A DNA stretch of 64,000 nt from Saccharopolyspora phatthalungensis (GTDB lineage Bacteria; Actinomycetota; Actinomycetes; Mycobacteriales; Pseudonocardiaceae). The notes beneath the pieces were generated by a model. It did not search any database and was not told the DNA's origin. It saw only the letters and a program-made list of their open reading frames with translations. The stretch's first letter is position 1; the number at the start of each line of letters is the position of its first letter. A program made the translations under genes and the position numbers. The stretch lies in the NCBI RefSeq assembly GCF_014203395.1, contig NZ_JACHIW010000001.1, positions 4,633,501 to 4,697,500 on the forward strand. Direction: 5' to 3'. Shown in pieces: positions 9,999 to 19,935 of this stretch.

Positions 9999-12900
9999 TG
10001 GACTCCTCCAAGTTATCGGCGCTGTGCTTTCCAGCGGCCGAGGGCGCGGGCACGGTGCGCGCTCGGTCGCCTCCGGCTTGCGGGTCCGTTCGTTCCGCAG
10101 CGCCGTCCAGGGTGTCGAGATGGGCCGCGAGGGTGCGCAGGGTGGTATGCCGGAAAAGATCCGCAGCATGCAACCGCGGGTAGCGGGGCTGCAGTTGGGC
10201 AAGTGCGCGCAGGACACCGGACGAGGTGCCGCCGAGCGAGAAGAAGGTGGCGCCCGTGTCGGTGACCGGCGTGCCCAGGACACGCTCCCAGACTTCGGCC
10301 ACGGCCTGCGCGGAGCTGCCGGTCACCGTCGCCGGGACTGCGGGCACTGCCTGCGTGGCCCAACCGGTGAGGGTCGGCCGGTCGAGCTTGCCGTTGGGGG
10401 ATCGGGGCAGCTCGTGCACCTGGAACCAGGCAGTGGGCAGCATTGCCCCGGTAAGCCACTTCTCGGCGTCGCGGCGTAGTTCGGCCGCGACGTCGGCGGG
10501 CAACGGACGCGGCTGGCTGTCGGCTTCTTCCAGTACAACGAAGGCCACCACGCCAGTTCGGTCCGGGAGCACGGCGACCGCAGCGTCCCGGACCGTGCTG
10601 TGGCGGCGCAGCGTCGCCTCGATCTCGCCGGTCTCGATGCGCTGGCCGAGGACCTTTACCTGCTGGTCGGTGCGGTGCAGGAAGGCCAGGCCTGCACCGG
10701 GCGAGAAGGAGACCAGGTCGCCGCTGCGGTAGCCGGTGGCGCCGGACAGATCGGGGAAGCGTTCGGCGGTCAGCTCGGGGCGGCGCCAGTAGCCGTCGCC
10801 AACCCCGGTGCCGGAGATGATCAGTTCGCCGGGGCAGCCGGGCGGCAGGTCCCGTCCGACATGGTCGACGACGTGGCACCGTACGCCCGCCAGTGGCAGC
10901 CGATGAGAACGGGTGCGTCGGGCACCACCTCCCAGAACGTCGTGTAGACGGTCGCCTCGGTCGGGCCGTAGCCGTTGAAGACGGGCCCGGGGACGAGATG
11001 GGCCAGGTCGGCGGCGAGGTCGGCGTCTAGCGGCTCGCCGCCGACCAGCAGTACGCCGAGACCGGCCAGGAAGCGGCGTCCTTGCGGGGACGCGGTGTGC
11101 AGACGGGCGGCCGACGGGGTGCACTGGTAGAAGGCACCCGCTGGGTCGGGGAGATCGTCCACCACCGTGCGGTGGCTGGTCAATTGGATGGTGCGGCCGC
11201 AGGTCAGCGGCCACACCAGCTCGACCAGGCTGATTTCGAATGAGTAGCCGGTCCCGGCCAGCACCACTGAAGGACCGTCGGCGAACCGCGCGTCGAAGTC
11301 GGCGAAAAGTGCGCACAGACTGTCGTGGCGGACCACAGCTCCCTTGGGTCGGCCGGTCGACCCCGAGGTGTACATCACGTACGCGGGCGCATCAGGCACA
11401 ACCCGCGGCCAGTCTGCAGGCGTTGCCGCACGCACGCCGGGGTGCACAGTGGGGACGCCGGGCAGCAGCGGGGAGGTGGCGATGAGCGCGGCCGGCTCGG
11501 CGTCCTCAAGGACGTAGGCGAGTCGCTCGGCGGGATGGCCCGGATCGAGCGGCACATAGGCGGCGCCCGCCCACCACGTCGCCAGGATCGCGCTGATCAC
11601 CTCGGGCGAGCGCTCCAGGTGGATGCCGACCCGGTCGCCGGGCCGCACGCCCGCCTCGATAAGCGCGGCGGCCAGTCGCCGTGCGCGGGTGGTCACGTCG
11701 GCCAGGCCTAGCTCCGTACCGGCGGCGCGACTCGGCGCGCTCTGCGGGCGTACGCAGGTCGAGTCGGACCAGCGGCAGCTCCTCGTCGGCGCCGAGCGCG
11801 TCGAGGGCCGCGACGAGATGCGCGAGGAAGCGCTCAGCGACGGCCGAGTCGAGGGCGCTGCGGGGATAGGCAACGACAAGGTGCTCCGCCCCGTCCGGGG
11901 CGTGCAGCAGAGTCACACTCAGGTCGTATTCGACCTTGTCGGACGCGGGCGGCTCCAGACGCCAGCGCAGCCCCCGCGCGTCCACCTCCTCGGTCACCAC
12001 CTCGCCCTGCGTGCAAATCAGCTGGGTGAACGGCTTGCGGTCGAGGTGCCGGCCCGCGCCAGTCGCCGCCACGATGTCCTCGATGGGCAGTTCGGCGTGC
12101 TCGACGGCGTCGGCAAGGGCGTCCAGGGTGCGGTCCAGCAGGTTCTCGGTGGTGGCACCGTCGAGCGCGACGCGCACCGGGACGGTGTTCTGCAGGCAGC
12201 CGACCACCGAGAGGCCCTGGGCGTCCCGGCTCGCGCCGCTGACCGTAGCGATCACCACGTCGTCGGTGCGCCCATACCAGCCGGCCACCCAGGCAAAGGC
12301 GCTCATGACCTGGGTGAACGGGCTGGCACCCGTCAGCGCCGTACGCCGCTGCATGCGTGCGGTGAGCCCGTCGGACAGGCTGGTCGCGACCTCGCCCCGC
12401 TCGCGCGGGGCGTCCGGTACGAGCTGCGGCAGCGTGCAGTTGTCGGGGGCGTCCTTCAGTGTCGTGGTCCAGAAGTCCCTTAGCGTTTCCCGGTGTTGAG
12501 CGGACACGTCGAAGGACGGGGTCTCGGCGACGGCGAGATGCTCGGGGCCCAGGCCGTGGGCGGTGATCAGCGACGCGAGCAGGATGGGAGCGGAGCCGTC
12601 GTCGAAGACCCCGTGATGGACGGCGAAGAACAGGTGCGCGCGATCGGCGCGGTGCACGAGCACCACCCGGCTCAGCGGTGCGCCGGCGTGGTCGAACGGG
12701 GCGCTCAGGACGGCCTGTTGCTCGGACAGCACCTGCTCGGCCGCGGCATCGTCGGCCGGTAGCGCCAGCACCTCGAACGGCACGTCGGCCACCGGGTGCA
12801 CGCGCTGGGCCAGGCCGTCGGCCGTCATGCGCAGGGAGACGCCCAGCGCGGGCTGGGCTCCGAGTACGGCCCGCACGGCACCGGTGAGCCGCTCGACGTC

Positions 12901-14550
12901 CACGGCTCCGGAGACGGTCAGGCGGTGCACGATCGCTGGCCGGGGTTGCTGCATGTCGAGGACGAAGAAGCGCAGTTGCCCGGGGGTCGCGGGACTCTGC
13001 GTGGCGTGTTCCGCCTCGTGCGGCTGTGCCTCGGCCAGTTCGTCCGTCAGGGCCCGGCGATCCAGCTTGCCGTTGGCGTTCAGTGGCAGGGCCGTACGGT
13101 GGATGAAACGGTGCGGGATCATGGCGCGCGGGAGGCTGGCGGACAGGGAGCGGCGCAGTTGCGCGGGCGGGATCGGATTGCCGGTGTAGGCGGCCTCCAG
13201 GCGCAGTTGGCCGTCGACGCCGCGTACGGCAACCACGACGGCTTGGTCGATGCCGTCCTGCTCCCGCAGCGCCGCCTCGGTCTCCCCGATCTCCACACGC
13301 TCGCCCATGATCTTGACCTGCTGGTCGATCCGCCCGAGGTGTACCAAAGCTCCCTCGTCAAGGACCTGGACGAGGTCGCCGGTGCGGTACCAGTCCCTGT
13401 CGTCGGGGACCTGGCGCTCGGTGGACTGCGGGGGGTGGCAGGTGGGGTCGAGGAAGCGGCCGTGGTTGTCCGCCTCGTCGAGGTATCCGGCGAAGCGCTG
13501 CACTCCACGTACGCACAACTCGCCCGTGGTGGCGGGCTGGTGGTTCTCGTCGAGGACGACGTGGTCGAGATGGGGATGGACCGCGCCGATGGGCAGGGTG
13601 CCATTGGCGGTACGCGGCCAGTCGGCGATTTGCTCGGGGAGGCGGTAGTGGGTGCAGGTGATGGTGACCTCGGTGGGCCCGTACACGTTCTCCAGGACGC
13701 TGCGGGGTGCGGCGGCCCGCCAGGCTTCGGCCTGCTGGACGGTCAGTTGCTCACCGCCGAACAGGCTCCAGCGGAGTGTCGGCATCGAGTCGGCGGCGAG
13801 GTTGCCGGTGAGGTCGGCCATGGTGATGACCGACGGCACCGAGAACCAGTGGGTGATGTTCTCGCGCGCGACGAACTTGGCGGGTTTGGCGAGTTCCTGG
13901 CGGGGCGGAACCACCAGCGTGGCACCCGAGCCCCAGGCGCCGAACAGCTCGAAGACGGACGCGTCGAAGCCGAGCCCGCTGTTCTGGGCCATCCGGCTGC
14001 CGGGACCGAGCTCGTAGCGTTCGATCACGTACCGCAGGTACGCGTCGATGTTGCGGTACGTCACCGGGACGCCCTTGGGCACGCCGGTGGAGCCGGACGT
14101 GAACAGGAGGTGGGCCATGTCGTCCGGAGCGACGGGGACGGGTGGCAGGGCCTTGTCGGGTGCGGTGCGCAGTCGGGCGTGGAGCTCCGGTGTCAGGTTC
14201 AGGGTCGGGATGCCGGGGAGTTCGGTCTCCGCCAAGAGCGCGAGGTCGACGGCGGCGGCCTGCGCGATGGCGGCCGAACGGGCCGTGGGAAACCTTGAGT
14301 TGAGGGGAACCACGGCCGCGCCGAGGCGCTGGGCTGCGAGGTATCCGGCGTAGGTCAGCGGTCCCGGTGTCGTGGTCAGGCCCACGCGGGTCGGGGTGCC
14401 GCCGCCGAACGCGACGATCTCGGCGGCCAGCGCACCGGCTAGGGTGTCAAGTTCGCGGTAGGTGAGAATCTCGCCGTCCAGTTCGAGGGCCGAGCAGTCC
14501 GGGTGGGCGTCGGCCGCGTGCGCGAACCACGTGTGAAGGCTGCGGGTCAT
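9928..14550 (-). pseudogene. Non-ribosomal peptide synthetase (A-C-A-T), disrupted by two frameshifts and a deletion
   Basis: ATG 14550 overlaps the stop of the upstream reductase gene. Adenylation domain 1 (residues ~1-480) has TSGSTG at 151-156, YGPTEVT and NGKLDRR. A condensation domain (~500-950) has HHGVFDD. Adenylation domain 2 has YTSGSTGRPKG, NGYGPTE and NGKLDRP. A carrier domain near 10215-10250 has FFSLGGTSS. No carrier domain lies between A1 and C; only about 20 residues separate them. Near 11715-11745 the frame changes and the usual ~50-residue C-to-A linker with the first A-domain core is missing: RTPAERAES runs straight into GTELGLADVTTRARR in another frame. Near 10895 there is a second frame change inside A2 (VLIG / PLAGVRCHVVD). 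The full protein cannot be made as read. Confidence 0.8.
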
Positions 14551-15575
14551 CGCTGTTCCTTCCGGGCCTGGCGGGCACGGAGCACGGCAGCTTCTTTGTC
14601 CTCGTCGATGCCGAGCGGGATCTTTCCCTGCCGGTACGGCTCGTCGGCCGGGCCGCGTTCGCGCAGCCAATGCCAGGTGTCGGCAACGGTCTCGGCGAGG
14701 GGGCGGCAGCGCAGGCCCGCGGCCTGGGCACGGGCTGTGGACGCCGACCACACCCCGGCCATGGCGGGCTGGTCGGGAGCCCAGAACGGCAGCCCGGTCC
14801 AGGGCCCGATCTCGTGCTCCAGGAGCAACTCGTCGCTGGTCCAGCGCAGTTGGGCGTCGGCACCGGCCACCTTGGCGCAGGACTCAAAGAGGTTGCCGAG
14901 GGTCTCGGCGCCCTGGGTCCCAGCGACGAGGTAGCGGCCCGCGCCACCCGTTTCGAGGAGCCGGGTGCCGAACGCGGCGGTGTCGCGCGCGTCGATCAGC
15001 TGGACGGGACGTTCTGGACCGCCGGGGACGACGACGTCGCCGCCGCGCGCCATGCGCTCCAGCCACCACAGCAGTCGCCCTGGGGTCTCGCGCGGGCCGA
15101 CGATGAGGCCCGGGTTGAGGATGACCGTACGCCCTTCGAAGGATGCCTCGATAGCACGCTCGCAGCCTGCCTTCAAGGCGTTGGCGGGGACATCTTCGAC
15201 GGCTGCGTCGGGAGCGCAGGCGTGCCGCGGAGACTCCTCGTCAACGGGGTCCGCAGGCCAGCCGGCGTAGGCGTGGAAAGAGGACACGAAGAGGTAGGCG
15301 TCGGCGTGGCCGCTGAGCGTGCTGGCCGACAGGCCGACGGTGCGCGGGTGCTGTCCGCCGGGGTCAATCACGGCGTCCCAGGGGCCGTGCGCGGTGAGCG
15401 CGGTGAGGTCGTCCAGGTTCTCGCGGTCGCCCCGCACGGCGTGGGTTCCGGGGAGGTCGGGGCCGGACTTCCAGCGGTTGAAGACGGTGACAGTGTGGCC
15501 GCGTCGGAGGACGTCCTCCAAGAAGGCACGACCGAGGAACACCGAGCCGCCGATGACGAGAATGCGCATGTTCAT
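14547..15575 (-). CDS. NAD-dependent epimerase/dehydratase (extended SDR) of the NRPS operon
   Basis: 342 residues. The Rossmann motif is MRILVIGGSVFLGRAFLEDV, a GGxxFLG form seen in atypical extended SDRs. Next come HAVRGDRENLDDL (substrate side), SSFHAYAG and, further on, LNPGLIVGPRETPGRLLWWL. No canonical YxxxK is obvious, which is common in the isoflavone-reductase-like atypical group. Both ends overlap neighbours by ATGA (NRPS1 upstream, NRPS2 downstream), so it is part of the same translated unit and probably acts on the peptide or a precursor. Its substrate cannot be inferred. Confidence 0.8.
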   Translation of the reverse strand: MNMRILVIGGSVFLGRAFLEDVLRRGHTVTVFNRWKSGPDLPGTHAVRGDRENLDDLTALTAHGPWDAVIDPGGQHPRTVGLSASTLSGHADAYLFVSSFHAYAGWPADPVDEESPRHACAPDAAVEDVPANALKAGCERAIEASFEGRTVILNPGLIVGPRETPGRLLWWLERMARGGDVVVPGGPERPVQLIDARDTAAFGTRLLETGGAGRYLVAGTQGAETLGNLFESCAKVAGADAQLRWTSDELLLEHEIGPWTGLPFWAPDQPAMAGVWSASTARAQAAGLRCRPLAETVADTWHWLRERGPADEPYRQGKIPLGIDEDKEAAVLRARQARKEQR

Positions 15576-17773
15576 TCCTTACTTGTGGAGGCGCCGCCGT
15601 GTGGGCGCCGGCCGTCGCTGGTGGGGCGGTCGAGGCGTGGGGTGGGGGGTGTGTGGCCCATGGTGGTGAGGCGGGCGGCAAGGGCCGGGACCGTGGAGTG
15701 GCGAGCCAGTTCCGGCCAGCGCAGGCCCGGGTCGATGCGGGCGAGGCAGCGCAGGGCCGTCATGGAGTCGCCGCCGAGGGCGAAGAAATCGCTGTCCCGG
15801 CCTACGGGTTCGACGTTCAGGATTTCGGTCCACACCGCGGCGATGTGCTGTTCCCAGGGGCCCTGCGGCGTGTCGTCGGTCGTGGCGGGCGCGGACTTGA
15901 GAGCCGGTCTGTCCGGGTCGAGGGCGCCGATCGCCTTGCGGTCGAGCTTGCCGTTGGCGTTGAGCGGCAGGGTATCCAGCACGAGGACGGCCGCCGGGAC
16001 CATGAATGCGGGCAGCGACTTGGCGAGGTGGGCTCGCAGTGCGGCGGGTTCGGGTGCGGTTCCGGGGCGGGGCACGGCGCAGCCGACCAGACGCTGCCTG
16101 CCACCGTCGGAGCGGGCCATGACGACGGAGTCCTTGATGTCCGGGTGGGATCGCAACACGGCCTCGATCTCGCCGAGTTCGATGCGCAGGCCGTTCACCT
16201 TGACCTGGAAGTCCTTGCGGCCAATGAGTTCCAGGACGCCATCGGGACGATAGCGGGCGAGGTCGCCGGTGCGGTAAAGCCGGTCGTGCACGGCGCCGTA
16301 CGACCAGTCGTGGAACCGCTCGGCGGTGAGGTCGGGACGGTCCAGGTAGCCGCGGGCCAGGCCGGTACCGGCCAGGTGAAGTTCGCCGACGACGCCGGGT
16401 GGCACCGGCCGCAGGGCATCGTCGAGGATGTAGGTGCGCTGGTTGGCCATAGGGCGTCCGTACGGGATGCTCGTCCAGGCCGGATCAGTCGTGGTGACCT
16501 CGTAGAGGGTGGAGTGGATCGAGGCCTCGGTGGCGCCGCCCATGACGGCGAAGCGGGCGTCGGGAGCGAACGCGTGCAGGCGGTCAGGCAGGGAGACGGG
16601 GACCCAGTCGCCTCCGAGCAGGACTAGGCGCAGCGCGTCGAAGGCCCGTTCGCCGGTGTGCTCCAAGTAGTCCACGAGCAGTTCGAGGAGGGCGGGGGCT
16701 GAGTTCCACACGGTGACGCCGTGCCGGGCGCACAGGAGGGCCCAGTGAGCGACGTCCTTGGTGTGCTCCGATTCGGGGACGATCACGGTGCCGCCGACAG
16801 CGGTGATGCCGAGGAACTCGTAGACCGACATGTCAAAGCTGGGCGAGGACAAAGCGAGGACGCGGTCGCTCGGGCTCACCTCGAAGCGGGAGTTGAGGTC
16901 GGCGATGTTGTTGACGACGCCGCGATGACGCAGCGCGATGGGCTTGGGAGCGCCGGTGGAGCCGGAGGTGTGGATGACGTAGCACAGATCCTCGGGCCCG
17001 GCGGTCGAATCGAGGCGTTCGCCTTCGACGGGCTCGTCGAACAAGCCGTTGGTGACGAGAGTAGGCCGGTCGGCGCCGGGAAGGCAGGCGGTGCGGGCGG
17101 CGTCGGTGACAACGGCGGCACACGAGGTGCCGTCCAGCATCGCGGCGAGCCGCTGCTCGGGGTAATCCGGGTCGAGCGGCACATAGGCGGCGCCGGCCTT
17201 GAGGATGGCGAGGATAGCGGCGAGCAGTTCGGCGGAGCGCTCCAGGCACAGACCGACGCGGTCGCCGGGCCCGACGCCTGACGCGCGCAGTCGCCCCGCC
17301 AGTCGGTCGGCCGCACGGTCGATCCAGGTGTATGTCCAGGAGCGCGCGCCCTGCACCACAGCGGTGGCGTCCGGCCGGGCCGTGGCCTGCATCTCGAACC
17401 AGGTGTGTAGGCAAGTGCCATGTGGCAGGTCGGTGACGGTGTCATTGAAGCCGACCAAGATCCGCTCCATCTCCTCGGGACCAAGCAGGGAGAGCCGGGA
17501 GACGGGGGTAGCCGAGTCGCGGGCCACGTCGGCGACGAGCGTGCGCAGCTGGGACAGCATCCGCTCGGCGGTTTCCGCGCCGAACAGACCAGGCACGTAA
17601 CGGAGTTCGGCCTGCCAGATGCTGCCTTGCCGGATGATGGCGAGGTGCAGTTCGGCGCGCGGGGTATCGGGCACGGCGCTGTCGTGGGCGAAGGCGACCA
17701 GCGGGCTGCCCAGCTCGGTGGGCAACGTGACGGCCCCGGCGGCGAGTTCGGCCACAGTGGCGCCAGGGTCCAC
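15572..17773 (-). CDS. Non-ribosomal peptide synthetase module, N-terminally truncated (partial C)-A-T
   Basis: 733 residues from a GTG at 17773. Residues 1-~105 match only the last quarter of a condensation domain (ELHLAIIRQGSIWQAELRYV ... LSLLGPEEMERILVGFNDT). The HHxxxDG half is absent upstream. Adenylation domain ~120-640: HTSGSTG at 268-274, FDMSVYEF, LLGGDWVPVSLP, GGATEASIHS, YRTGDL and NGKLDRK. Carrier domain: FFALGGDSM with the phosphopantetheine Ser at about 670. The GDW and GGATEAS forms resemble Cys/Ser/Thr-type A domains of siderophore-like systems, but this is weak evidence. It starts the four-gene overlapping operon. Loss of the N-terminal condensation half suggests a deletion, so peptide assembly is probably impaired. 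Confidence 0.8.
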   Translation of the reverse strand: MDPGATVAELAAGAVTLPTELGSPLVAFAHDSAVPDTPRAELHLAIIRQGSIWQAELRYVPGLFGAETAERMLSQLRTLVADVARDSATPVSRLSLLGPEEMERILVGFNDTVTDLPHGTCLHTWFEMQATARPDATAVVQGARSWTYTWIDRAADRLAGRLRASGVGPGDRVGLCLERSAELLAAILAILKAGAAYVPLDPDYPEQRLAAMLDGTSCAAVVTDAARTACLPGADRPTLVTNGLFDEPVEGERLDSTAGPEDLCYVIHTSGSTGAPKPIALRHRGVVNNIADLNSRFEVSPSDRVLALSSPSFDMSVYEFLGITAVGGTVIVPESEHTKDVAHWALLCARHGVTVWNSAPALLELLVDYLEHTGERAFDALRLVLLGGDWVPVSLPDRLHAFAPDARFAVMGGATEASIHSTLYEVTTTDPAWTSIPYGRPMANQRTYILDDALRPVPPGVVGELHLAGTGLARGYLDRPDLTAERFHDWSYGAVHDRLYRTGDLARYRPDGVLELIGRKDFQVKVNGLRIELGEIEAVLRSHPDIKDSVVMARSDGGRQRLVGCAVPRPGTAPEPAALRAHLAKSLPAFMVPAAVLVLDTLPLNANGKLDRKAIGALDPDRPALKSAPATTDDTPQGPWEQHIAAVWTEILNVEPVGRDSDFFALGGDSMTALRCLARIDPGLRWPELARHSTVPALAARLTTMGHTPPTPRLDRPTSDGRRPHGGASTSKE

Positions 17774-17902
17774 GAGATGCCGCTTGCGTCCGTTCCCAGC
17801 GGGGATTCCGAGAACGCCGCAGCCACCCGGACACTGCGCTGTGCGGCACGTGGCCGCGCTCAGCGGCAGACGCGGACGTCAGGAGGTCATCCAAGGGTGA
17901 AG

Positions 17903-18223
17903 CTACCCGTGTTCGCGTCCCGGCAGCGGAGCTCCTCGCAGGAACTCCTCGTACCGTCCGCGGGCGTCGTCATCGACCTCCGGCAGAACGGGGCTGTACC
18001 GTCCATCGGTCTGGTCTCTCTTCGGTCCGGAAACCCAAAACTGTTCCCCGGTCTCGACGTCGTAGAAGTTGGCGTCGAACATGCCTGGCCAACGGCGCAG
18101 CGTACGACCGTGGACATACGCGGTCTTCCACGTCTTGGAGAAACGAACCCAGGCGATCCACGACGGGCCCCGGTCGGTGTCGTAGCCCGTTTTGAGCTGC
18201 ACGTACATGATCCGCTGCGCCAT
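17903..18223 (-). CDS. Conserved actinobacterial small protein
   Basis: 106 residues from ATG 18223 (MAQRIMYVQLKTGYDTDRGP). It has the conserved core PSWIAWVRFSKTWKTAYVHG, RTLRRWPGMFDANFYDVETG and FWVSGPKRDQTDGRY, with many Trp and Arg. I recognise it as a widespread actinobacterial family that is sometimes mislabelled as a deoxyxylulose phosphate synthase; it has no thiamine-enzyme features and is far too short. Function unknown. No strong ribosome site is seen. It lies 130 bases upstream of the truncated NRPS gene, consistent with a rearrangement joint between them. Confidence 0.7.
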   Translation of the reverse strand: MAQRIMYVQLKTGYDTDRGPSWIAWVRFSKTWKTAYVHGRTLRRWPGMFDANFYDVETGEQFWVSGPKRDQTDGRYSPVLPEVDDDARGRYEEFLRGAPLPGREHG

Positions 18224-19194
18224 GGCGTGAGAGTAACCGCCGGAGCAGCCCGCCCGCACGGAATTTGCCCTGCAGCCCTTGCCCGCGTCCAACAGGCACT
18301 CCGTCGCTGACGAGTGCGCGATCACATTGCCTATCGCCCATCGGCATGAGCGGACGTTCGTCCCCGCAGCACCCCTCAACGCTTCGGCGTCCTAGCGAGG
18401 AAGCTGGGAGCCCTGGGACGTCGCGAAGCGGGCCATGAGAGGCCCGCCTCGCCGAGGAAGCCTCGGAATACAACATGGTTGAATACTGGTACTCCGACAG
18501 CTGGATCGCTTGATGTTGTACTTTTCGCGGGAACACGAGCACTGGTTGAGTCTTCGCCCAAATAGCAGCAGAGAGTCGCGTCATCGGATCTCCTGGTATT
18601 GCCACGGCATACCTGCAACTGCCGAACCCACCTTCCTGTGCCGATACAGCCGTTGACGGCAGGGGTTGGAGCACGTCCGTCGGTGTAGTTCCACCACTCC
18701 GGCCAAGTCTCATCGCTTCCCGGGGCAGCGCATTGACGTGTCTGGTTCGGCCCGATTCTGTAAAGTGCGCAGAGCTGCCGCACGTGCGACGACATGTAGG
18801 CCAGGGCGTCGAGGGCGAACCGAGGCCGGTCGAGGTGGTCGAAGGCTTTCAGCTCTCCGACTTTCTGCAGTAGCGTTCGTGCGCGTGCCTGATGCGACGT
18901 CCGGACTTCGGGATGTTGCGGTGGTCGTAGCGTCAGGACCCTCCGGCGTGAGCCGCGCTACGGCGATGTCGCTAAGGCCGCACACCACTGAACTGACCAC
19001 GATCTGCTCTAGCACGATGCCAATCAAGCCGGGACCGAGTTGCTTGCTTGCGTTGGTTTACGTGCCACGAGGGCCTCGCGCAGTTGGCCCGTGGCCGGCC
19101 CCAGGGCGGCGACTAGGCCCGTCACGGCTGCTGCGATGGGGGCGATGAGGTGGGGCCATTCTGGGCTGACACCGGTCCGCAACCCGACCTGGCT
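18224..19194. other. Gene-poor stretch, no confident feature
   Basis: About 970 bases. Open frames on both strands lack recognisable domains, and their base composition by codon position does not favour any one of them. I see no RNA gene, IS end or clear repeat here. Confidence 0.5.
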
Positions 19195-19480
19195 CTAGCG
19201 GCCTTGATGGGCCAGCAGCAATTCGATGTCCGCTCGCGTTGGGTCGTCGGGGTCGTCGATGTGCTGGCGCCAAGCCGGAGCCGAGGGCGCCGTCGACGAT
19301 GTCGGCGGCGTGGTGCTGGGGTTCCCTGCATCCGGCGAACAAGGCGACCCTCTCGCTGGCGTCGGCGATGTCAACCGCCGCGACCAGCATCGCCCGCGCG
19401 TCAGCGGGCATCTGCATCGGCGGAGTGGTCGCGATCGGTGCGGCGAGGAGGACCACGTCGTCAGGCCAGCCTTCCCATTG
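19195..19480 (-). pseudogene. Remnant of an unknown protein, one frameshift
   Basis: Two minus-strand frames join into a protein-like sequence: WEGWPDDVVLLAAPIATTPP, ADARAMLVAAVDIADASERV and AADIVDGALGS in one frame, then RQHIDDPDDPTRADIELLLA ending in a stop at 19195 in the next. The amphipathic pattern and high third-position GC suggest former coding sequence. I do not recognise the family. Confidence 0.3.
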
Positions 19481-19935
19481 GTGCAGCGACGCCTCCTCGC
19501 CCGGGCCGACGCGTCGACCGGCGAGGTCGGCGGATCTGGTGCGGTCACCGGTGCAGGCGGGTCAGCGGCGACGCCAGGGCCCGCCGCGCGCGGGTCCGGG
19601 GTGGTGTGCTGGTTGGTCGTCGTCGTGCACCTTTGGGGCTTTGTCGTGGTGATCGGTGCTGACCGTGGATATGGACGCTTCGTCCCGGGCGGTGGTGTCA
19701 ACGTCGATTCGGGTCGCTGTCAGCTGAAGAACCGGAATGGCCCAAAACCGATGGTCCTCCGGGCCAAGTCCACACAAGACAGTCATCTTGTTGTCGAAAT
19801 CTCTTGACGTCACGAGGCAAAGGAAGCGTTTATATCCGTGTAGCCCCGCACGACCGGCAGCGCACCGGGGGCTACACCGTCCCTGGGGGCATGACCAATC
19901 ACCATCCAGCTTCATCCGTGAAGGAGAGGGTTGTC
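19481..19935. other. Intergenic region upstream of the winged-helix gene
   Basis: About 455 bases with no gene that I can support. The last part is relatively AT-rich (around 19755-19845) and probably holds the promoter of the gene at 19936. Confidence 0.4.

Noticed and set aside
12796..14298. 500-codon plus-strand open frame opposite the NRPS
   Set aside because: Antisense shadow of the A and C domains; high GC makes long antisense frames. No domain signature and no ribosome site.
14670..16253. 527-codon plus-strand open frame
   Set aside because: Runs antisense across two genes with clear motifs and overlapping starts and stops; composition is that of a shadow frame.
18376..18795. 139-codon minus-strand frame
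   Set aside because: No recognisable motif, weak coding pattern and no ribosome site; left as gene-poor sequence.
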